From contig NZ_MBTA01000004.1 in the NCBI RefSeq assembly GCF_003609575.1, forward strand, positions 115,715 to 179,714: a stretch of 64,000 nt of DNA, written 5' to 3'. Under the pieces are notes generated by a model, which worked only from the letters and a program-made list of their open reading frames with translations, had not been told where the DNA came from and searched no databases. Source of the DNA: Pelobium manganitolerans (lineage in GTDB: Bacteria; Bacteroidota; Bacteroidia; Sphingobacteriales; Sphingobacteriaceae). The translations under genes were made by a program, and so were the position numbers. Positions within the stretch are counted from its first letter, which is position 1, and every line of letters starts with the position of its first letter. Shown in pieces: positions 61,618 through 64,000 of the stretch.

Positions 61618-62463
61618 ATGGAAATCCTGTTGAACAAAATATTATCGGAAATTCAGCGTCAGGAAGACAAGCTATCTTCTCAAATGATGCAAATTGCGGA
61701 TGAGGCTTACCAAATGACCTTATTCCTAAATGAAATGCTGTTTACTATAAAGCTGAAAGTCTTACAAACCGGATTTAAGGACGAACAGCAGGAAATCAAT
61801 TTTTTCAAGAACATTAAACCGCAGATTTTAGGAAAACTCATTTATTACAATAAAGTATTCCGCATTGAAACTACCTGCCCTGTAAGTACCGGGGGAATGC
61901 ACCAAAGCTATTTTGAAAACCAATTAAAAATCCTCAAATCCGAATATAAGGAAAGCATATCCAATGAGGATTTTTACAGGTACTATCGTGCAGGCAGAAC
62001 TGACCGTGACCATAATTATTTCAGGCTCGGAAAAATCAATTACCACGATGGTCTAAAGAGTGCCGTATTTGAAATTGACCTTAGCTTTTCTACTTATTAT
62101 GATAACAAAGTTGCCCATATTATAGCCAATGAAATACTTTATACTTATTTGCTTACCAAAATAAACCCCGAAAAAAATCCCGATACTATTTTAGTGAACG
62201 GAGATGTAAGCAAAGACATTTCGTGGACTAATTCACAGAATGCGCTTATTGAATTGATTTACGCCCTATATGCTTCCAGCTCTATTGCATACGGCAAAAT
62301 AGGTATCAGAAAATTAGCTTTGATTTTTCAAATCTTATTCCGAACGCCCTTAAACGATATACATCATTCTTTCCACCGAATGAAAACAAGGGCAGGCTCC
62401 CGGACGGCGTTTTTAGACCAACTCAAAATTTCCCTCGAAGAATATATGGATAAAGACCTTTAG
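61618..62463 (+). CDS. rteC: RteC-family excision regulator
   Basis: 281 residues. It opens MEILLNKILSEIQRQEDKLSSQM and carries the RteC-family core around FRIETTCPVSTGGMHQSYFENQLKIL, YYRAGRTDRDHNYFRLGKINYHDG and SFHRMKTRAGSRTAFLDQLKISLEEYM, the C-terminal helical DNA-binding part. In CTnDOT, RteC activates the xis2c-xis2d-exc operon in response to tetracycline through RteA/RteB. RteA/RteB are not in view. The next genes are excisionase-like, as in CTnDOT. Confidence 0.93.
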   Translation: MEILLNKILSEIQRQEDKLSSQMMQIADEAYQMTLFLNEMLFTIKLKVLQTGFKDEQQEINFFKNIKPQILGKLIYYNKVFRIETTCPVSTGGMHQSYFENQLKILKSEYKESISNEDFYRYYRAGRTDRDHNYFRLGKINYHDGLKSAVFEIDLSFSTYYDNKVAHIIANEILYTYLLTKINPEKNPDTILVNGDVSKDISWTNSQNALIELIYALYASSSIAYGKIGIRKLALIFQILFRTPLNDIHHSFHRMKTRAGSRTAFLDQLKISLEEYMDKDL

Positions 62464-62526
62464 CTGTATCAGCATAGGTGTTTTAAAGCAGTACACAAAA
62501 TGTACTGCTTTTTGTTTGCCCATATC

Positions 62527-62538
62527 TGCCAATTGGCA
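62527..62538. promoter_or_regulatory. Palindrome cluster before the excisionase-like genes
   Basis: TGCCAATTGGCA is a perfect 12-bp palindrome, followed by TTGGCA (62543-62548), TGCCAAA (62631-62637) and TTGGCA (62652-62657). It lies in the gap where CTnDOT has its RteC-controlled operator. The 13-mer GACAAACACTGCC at 62658-62670 recurs at 63386-63398. Confidence 0.55.
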
Positions 62539-62712
62539 AATGTTGGCAAAAGGCTCCCGTAAAATATCTCAACCCCGCTAAAACCTTTATTAAACAAGGG
62601 TTTTTCTCATTGCAAAAATTTTCAAAAAAGTGCCAAACCAATGGGTACGCATTGGCAGACAAACACTGCCACACTTCTGAATTTTGTCCTGTGAACATTA
62701 AACAGCAGTGCT

Positions 62713-63054
62713 ATGAACATTATAACAGTTGACGAAGAAGTGTGGAAGCACCTCAACGAACGGTTGAAAGCCATTAGCGAATATATCCTCAAACTGGAAG
62801 ATACAAGCTACGATAGTTTATGGCTCAACAATCACGAAGTCTGCCAGTATCTCCACATCAGCGAAAAAACATTGTGGCGTATGCGCACCAATGGGCAGAT
62901 AGCTTTTTCAAAAATGTACGGGCAGTATTACTATACGATTGGTGCGATTAAGGAAATGCTTAACGCTAACGCTGTGCAGACCACCGATGAATATGTAGAG
63001 CAGCTTATGGCAAAAGGTAAAAGCTATATCGAAAAAGGCAGAAAGCTGAAATAA
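62713..63054 (+). CDS. Excisionase-like helix-turn-helix protein (Xis2c-type)
   Basis: 113 residues. The N-terminal helix is followed by a MerR/HTH_17-like domain (LWLNNHEVCQYLHISEKTLWRMRTNGQIAFSKMYGQYYYTIGAIKEML) and a basic C-terminal helix. Size and position after rteC match the first excisionase gene of CTnDOT-like elements. It probably bends DNA at the att site to favour excision. Confidence 0.85.
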   Translation: MNIITVDEEVWKHLNERLKAISEYILKLEDTSYDSLWLNNHEVCQYLHISEKTLWRMRTNGQIAFSKMYGQYYYTIGAIKEMLNANAVQTTDEYVEQLMAKGKSYIEKGRKLK

Positions 63055-63078
63055 GGTAATAATTAAAAGCGTACACGT

Positions 63079-63387
63079 ATGAATATCGACAAAATGGAAT
63101 TTGTGGCGTGGATGGAACGCATAATGGACAGGCTTGACATTCTCGGCAACCACATAGATGATTTACAAAAGAAGCGCAACAGCATAGACGGCGAAGAATT
63201 ACTGGATAATCAGGACTTATTGCAAATGCTGAAAATCAGTAACCGTTCCCTGCAACGGTATCGCTCCATTGGCAAGCTCCCTTATTATACCATTAGCGGA
63301 AAACTGTATTACAAGCTGTCCGATGTGCATCAGTTCATCAGGGAAAGTTTTAACCCGCCCTTGCCCAAACTGGATGCCAATAAGTGA
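63079..63387 (+). CDS. Excisionase-like helix-turn-helix protein (Xis2d-type)
   Basis: 102 residues. It has a coiled N-terminus (MNIDKMEFVAWMERIMDRLDILGNHIDDLQKK) and a HTH_17-like domain (LLDNQDLLQMLKISNRSLQRYRSIGKLPYYTISGKLYYKLSDVHQFI). It lies 24 bp after the first HTH gene in the same operon. It is inferred to be the second excisionase of the element. Confidence 0.85.
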   Translation: MNIDKMEFVAWMERIMDRLDILGNHIDDLQKKRNSIDGEELLDNQDLLQMLKISNRSLQRYRSIGKLPYYTISGKLYYKLSDVHQFIRESFNPPLPKLDANK

Positions 63388-63472
63388 CAAACACTGCCTT
63401 TGAGTGCCACATAACGCAAATCAGTGAAGGCTTCCTTTACATTCGACCGTGAAATTTTAAAATTTTCAGAAT

Positions 63473-64000
63473 ATGAGCGAAGAAACAACAAATAAACAGG
63501 AAATGCCCGAACAGCTTTCGGACATATTACTCGTACTGGATAAAGAGAAAATGAAAATCCAGGCAGTAAAGAGTATTGACGAAAACGGGAAAATGGAAAC
63601 CGTTGAACCCACCAAGAAAAACCAAAACCAGTTTATGCGTGTGGACAAAAGCGGCGATTTCTTTTCCAACTTTTTTTCCAACTTTTTCAGCCAGTTAAAG
63701 AACCCCACAAACTTTACTTTCTTCAAAGTACCTGCCCCGGTTGCTGCTGAAAAAGCGCAGGAACTCCAAAAGCACGTAGATAAGCCCACTCCGCAGGGCG
63801 AAAAAGTGCTGAAAGAACACGAAGTGAAAGCAGAACCCCAACCTGATAAAAAACAAGAAAATCAAAATAATATGGCAACAGCACAAACAACAACGGAAAC
63901 AAGCGAATACCGCTACAAGCCGGAGCAGATTGATTGGGACACAATGAAAAACCTCGGATTAAGCAAAGAGTATCTTGAAAAAAGAAACTTGCTTGACCCT
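63473..64000 (+). CDS. DUF4099/DUF3945-type element protein, 3' partial
   Basis: From the ATG at 63473 the frame is open to the window end (176 codons). It begins MSEETTNKQEMPEQLSDILL, has an unusual FFSNFFSNFFSQL triplet (about residues 64-76), an Ala/Glu/Lys/Gln-rich linker, and reaches YRYKPEQIDWDTMKNLGLSKEYLEKR, the start of a DUF4099-like domain. Such proteins precede the topoisomerase gene in Bacteroidota conjugative elements. The role is unknown. Confidence 0.8.
   Translation, partial: MSEETTNKQEMPEQLSDILLVLDKEKMKIQAVKSIDENGKMETVEPTKKNQNQFMRVDKSGDFFSNFFSNFFSQLKNPTNFTFFKVPAPVAAEKAQELQKHVDKPTPQGEKVLKEHEVKAEPQPDKKQENQNNMATAQTTTETSEYRYKPEQIDWDTMKNLGLSKEYLEKRNLLDP

Larger units (their letters stand above)
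61283..64000 (+). mobile_element. Left end of a CTnDOT-like integrative conjugative element
   Basis: From the end of the truncated moaA, the gene order rteC, two excisionase-like HTH genes and a DUF4099/DUF3945-type gene matches the regulatory/excision module of Bacteroidota conjugative transposons, in which a topoisomerase III gene usually follows. No integrase or tra gene is seen; the rest lies beyond the right edge. The exact boundary is an inference from the break in moaA. Confidence 0.8.

Noticed and set aside
61512..61703. A 63-codon frame before rteC
   Set aside because: It overlaps the start of rteC in another frame and has no family features.

Overview
The window is chromosomal DNA from a Bacteroidota bacterium, most likely a Sphingobacteriaceae member (Pedobacter-like). 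Supporting signs are many promoters with the Bacteroidota -7 element TAnnTTTG, few Shine-Dalgarno sequences, a fused SecDF, a type IX secretion C-terminal sorting domain, FKBP lipoproteins, a fused MoaCB, and a CTnDOT-type RteC/Xis module at the right edge. No tRNA, rRNA or CRISPR was seen.

Layout. 1-2600: a TPR sensor kinase (5' end outside the window) and its NarL-type response regulator. 2.8-31 kb: mostly housekeeping genes on both strands, including FKBP isomerase, DHH phosphoesterase, ndk, siroheme methyltransferase, GDP-fucose synthase, trmB, an alkyltransferase-like protein, polyprenyl synthase, TerC, a GH13 enzyme, an M20 peptidase, mreB, purH, purN, rlmF, secDF and folA. Between them lie broken or partial genes: a frameshifted vapC, a VapC tail and a frameshifted small gene. 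31-48 kb: msrB, nrdA and nrdB behind a cobalamin riboswitch, a second TPR kinase, an M1 peptidase, a HipA-like/DUF3037 pair, cysE-cysM and kup.

48.4-61.3 kb is one co-directional nitrate assimilation cluster: nirB, nirD, moaCB, moeA, a nitrate/nitrite MFS transporter, a very large nitrate reductase (NasA fused to an FAD/NAD reductase and a BFD [2Fe-2S] domain), a sulfite-reductase-like protein that has lost its cluster cysteines but carries a rubredoxin tail, a TauE/SafE permease and moaA. Nitrate would be imported, reduced to nitrite by the Mo enzyme and then to ammonium by NirBD. The moa/moe genes supply molybdenum cofactor, and the distant cobA (7.2 kb) supplies siroheme precursor. moaA stops after 101 codons.

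61.3-64 kb is the edge of an integrative conjugative element: rteC, two excisionase-like HTH genes and the start of a DUF4099/DUF3945-type gene that leaves the window. The element appears to interrupt moaA. Short degenerate word-like repeats with a period of about 7 nt fill many intergenic gaps, and several hairpins without U-tracts lie near gene ends.
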